DNA of 64,000 nt from an uncultured Isoptericola sp. (GTDB lineage Bacteria > Actinomycetota > Actinomycetes > Actinomycetales > Cellulomonadaceae). Below are positions 62,006 through 64,000 of this stretch, piece after piece. A program made the position numbers and the translations under genes. The notes beneath the pieces were generated by a model. That model made no database searches. It was not told the origin of the DNA and saw only the letters and a program-made list of their open reading frames with translations. Positions within the stretch are counted from its first letter, which is position 1. Each line of letters begins with the position of its first letter. Location: contig CANMFP010000004.1 of assembly GCA_947497265.1 (NCBI GenBank), positions 124,001-188,000 of the forward strand, in the 5' to 3' direction.

Positions 62006-63220
62006 ATGAGCACGCCCGACCAGCCGACGCCGCCCTCCGGGTGGGGCGAGGCTCCGAGGCCGCCCGCCTACGGGCAGTACGGCCCAGGGCAGTACGGGTC
62101 CGGACGGTACGGCCCGGGTCAGCCCGGGGCCGACGGCGGCACCCCCCCGGGAGCGCCACGGCCCGGCCCGGTGGGGCCCGACCCCTACGGCCCGTCCGCG
62201 TCCAAACCCGGCATCGTCTCCCTGCGTCCGCTGTCGCTCGGGGAGATCTTCGACGGGGCGTTCAGCGCGGTCCGCCACAACCCTGCGGTCATGCTCGGCC
62301 TGGTGGCCGTGGTCGTCGCCACCGCCACCCTGCTCGCGGCGCTGCTGGCGCAGTTCGCGGTCCCGCCGTTGACCGACCTGCTCGCCGAGCCCTTCGGCAC
62401 CGACGCCGAGCTCACCGGCTTCACCGCGGCCGACGCCGGCTGGTTCGCCCAGATCGTGGCGGTGTCGAGCGCGCTGTCCCTGACCCTCCTGATCGCCCAG
62501 CCCGTCACCGAAGGGTTCATCACCGTCTCGGTCAGCCAGTCCGTCATCGGCCGCAAGATGTCGGTGAGCGAGGTCTGGCAGAAGGTCCGTCCGCGGCTCG
62601 CCGTCCTCATCGGCTGGATGCTGCTGCGGACGATCGGCCTGGGCGTCGCCACGTTCGTCGTCTTCCTCGGGGCGATCCTGCTGGTGAGCGCTGTCGCCGT
62701 CGCGACCGACTCGGCAGTGCTGTCGGTGCTCGTCGCCCTGCTGTGCCTGGCTGCGATCATCGTCCTGGCGGCCTGGCTGTGGGTCCGCCTCATGCTCGTC
62801 GCGCCGGCGCTCGTGCTCGAGGGCACCGGGCTGGGCCGCACGATCGCCCGTGCGTGGCGTCTCACCCGCAGCGCGTACTGGCGTGTCTTCGGGACCGTGC
62901 TGCTCGCCAGCATCATCGCGGGCTTCGCCGGCCAGGTCGTCTCCTACCCGCTCGGCATGCTCGGCATGCTCGTCGACGGCGGCGACTTCGGCTGGGGGAT
63001 GATCGTCAGCTCCGTCGTCGCGTCGGTGATCGCGAGCATGCTCTACCTGGTGTTCGTCTCCGGCGTCGTCGCACTGGTCTACACCGACGTGCGGATGCGC
63101 CGCGAAGGGCTCGACGTCCAGCTCGCCGCAGCCGCCGAGCGCGTGGCGAACCAGCCGCCCGACAGGCCTGCCGGCCCGGCCGGGATGCAGCCGCCGCCCG
63201 GAGGCACCCCGCAGTGGTGA
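62006..63220 (+). CDS. Multi-pass membrane protein with Gly/Pro/Tyr-rich N-terminus
   Basis: 404 residues. A disordered start with YGQYGPGQYGSGRYGPGQ-type repeats (about 20-70) precedes six or so membrane helices (LVAVVVATATLLAALLAQF, LSLTLLIAQPVTEG, LGVATFVVFLGAILLVSAVA and others) and the LRPLSLGEIFDGAFSAVRHNP signature. This is the glycerophosphoryl-diester-phosphodiesterase membrane-domain-like architecture common in actinobacteria, function unknown. AGGAGG is nine bases upstream. It is divergent from mtrA and first of an operon with two overlapping genes. Confidence 0.85.
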   Translation: MSTPDQPTPPSGWGEAPRPPAYGQYGPGQYGSGRYGPGQPGADGGTPPGAPRPGPVGPDPYGPSASKPGIVSLRPLSLGEIFDGAFSAVRHNPAVMLGLVAVVVATATLLAALLAQFAVPPLTDLLAEPFGTDAELTGFTAADAGWFAQIVAVSSALSLTLLIAQPVTEGFITVSVSQSVIGRKMSVSEVWQKVRPRLAVLIGWMLLRTIGLGVATFVVFLGAILLVSAVAVATDSAVLSVLVALLCLAAIIVLAAWLWVRLMLVAPALVLEGTGLGRTIARAWRLTRSAYWRVFGTVLLASIIAGFAGQVVSYPLGMLGMLVDGGDFGWGMIVSSVVASVIASMLYLVFVSGVVALVYTDVRMRREGLDVQLAAAAERVANQPPDRPAGPAGMQPPPGGTPQW

Positions 63221-63894
63221 CGGCAGCGACGACGGTGGGGCTGCTGCACGGCGTCACCGGCGAGGTGCCCGTCGTGCCGGACCGTGAGACGGCCCGCGAC
63301 TGGCTCGTCGAGGAGCTCGCCCGCCCCGAGTACTCCCAGGACCCGTCGGTCCTCATGCGGCTGCTCGACTGGCTCGCCAGGGTCTTCGGCGACATCGGCA
63401 CCGTGGACATCAGCCCCTGGCGGCTCGCGGTCGTCCTGGCCGTGGTCCTGGTCGTCGTGGTGGCGGTCGCGTTGTTCGTCGCGGGCCCCGCCCGGCTGCG
63501 GCGCCACGCCGCCGGAAGCTCCGCCGTCGTGCACGACGACGACACCCGGACCGCCGCGCAGATGCGGGCCGCCGCCGACGACGCCGCCGGCCGGCAGGAC
63601 TGGCCGCTCGCCGTGATCGAACGCTTCCGCGCCGTGGTGCGCGGGCTGGAGGAGCGCGTGGTGCTCGACGAACGTCCCGGCCGGACCGCTCGCGAGGCCG
63701 CCGAGGCCGCGAGCGCCCGGATGCCCGACCTCTCCGCCGATCTGCACACGGCCGCCGGCCGGTTCGACGGGGTCCGCTACGGCCACCTCCCGGCCGGGCC
63801 CGCGGACGACGCCGCGATGCGCGCGCTCGACGACCGGGTGTCGTCCACCCGGCCCAGCCCGCCGGCGTCGCGAACCCCGGAGGAGGCGCTGTGA
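63217..63894 (+). CDS. DUF4129 domain protein
   Basis: 225 residues: one membrane helix (about 69-88, LAVVLAVVLVVVVAVALFVA) followed by a cytoplasmic DUF4129 domain with DWPLAVIERFRAVVRGLEERVVLDERPGRTAREAA, the family signature. GTG start in a four-base overlap (GTGA) with the previous gene. In other actinobacteria this gene sits with DUF4350, a MoxR ATPase and DUF58 genes, a set thought to act in envelope biogenesis. Confidence 0.88.
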   Translation: MTAATTVGLLHGVTGEVPVVPDRETARDWLVEELARPEYSQDPSVLMRLLDWLARVFGDIGTVDISPWRLAVVLAVVLVVVVAVALFVAGPARLRRHAAGSSAVVHDDDTRTAAQMRAAADDAAGRQDWPLAVIERFRAVVRGLEERVVLDERPGRTAREAAEAASARMPDLSADLHTAAGRFDGVRYGHLPAGPADDAAMRALDDRVSSTRPSPPASRTPEEAL

Positions 63895-64000
63895 GCGCGC
63901 CCGCCGCCCCCACGGCGACCTGGAGCTCGGCAGCGGTCACCGGCGACGGCACGACGCTCGGCTCCCGCAGCCGACGCCGCTGGCGGGCCGCTCGGTGGCT
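63891..64000 (+). CDS. N-terminus of a probable DUF4350 protein, cut by window edge
   Basis: Thirty-six codons from a GTG that overlaps the DUF4129 stop (GTGA). The visible part is an Ala/Thr/Ser-rich start and a basic run, GSRSRRRWRAARWL, which usually precedes a first membrane helix. The DUF4350 call rests on gene order only. Confidence 0.55.
   Translation, partial: MSAPAAPTATWSSAAVTGDGTTLGSRSRRRWRAARW

Overview
This is a high-GC stretch from the chromosome of an actinobacterium. A member of the Micrococcales close to Cellulomonas is likely, judged from gene order and protein character; no marker gene settles the genus. Actinobacterial signatures are the NucS endonuclease, the fused 2-oxoglutarate enzyme Kgd, the MtrA-MtrB-LpqB trio, a SigR-RsrA thiol-stress pair, a Rv3235-family protein and a 24-residue bL37-type ribosomal protein. 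No phage, insertion sequence or CRISPR array is visible, so this is mostly conserved core chromosome.

Region 1 (1-22086) is a long minus-strand block. In transcription order it holds argS-lysA, hom-thrC-thrB, rho, rpmE, prfA-prmC, a threonylcarbamoyl-AMP synthase, a WecA/MraY-type glycosyltransferase, an AtpI-like protein, the complete F1Fo ATP synthase operon atpBEFHAGDC, a DUF2550 protein and nucS (cut by the window edge). Many genes overlap by 1-4 bases. Hairpin terminators separate lysA from hom and rpmE from prfA.

Region 2 (22087-32233) starts with tRNA-Arg(CCG), then the methylcitrate operon prpD-prpB-prpC for propionate use, a CYTH-domain protein, a VanY-type carboxypeptidase, two overlapping CNNM/CBS membrane proteins and a divergent response regulator-histidine kinase pair.

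Region 3 (32234-46525) holds kgd, preceded by an array of 13-bp tandem repeats, then an aldo/keto reductase, an aldose-1-epimerase-like protein, an SGNH-like protein whose usual serine is glutamate, a DUF4097 protein, bL37, rsrA-sigR with a textbook SigR promoter, a GlxA-type AraC regulator, a 48-residue membrane protein, a DoxX-like protein and the aroA-rsgA-hisN operon.

Region 4 (46526-64000) holds a DUF6912 protein, a CpaE-like ATPase with a SAF-domain partner, a small excisionase-type regulator, an unnamed two-module protein, a LysM protein, a Rv3235-family protein, secA, a YcaQ-type DNA glycosylase, hpf, a ComF protein, lpqB-mtrB-mtrA, and the start of a membrane-protein/DUF4129/DUF4350 operon that runs off the right edge.

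Across the window several genes have a -10-like hexamer only 6-7 bases before the start codon and no ribosome binding site, which suggests leaderless transcripts. The most notable unexplained signals are the 13-mer array before kgd, the paired 16-bp repeats between the GlxA-type regulator and the small membrane protein, the 20-bp palindrome in the secA leader, the long imperfect palindrome after hisN, and the unnamed two-module protein.
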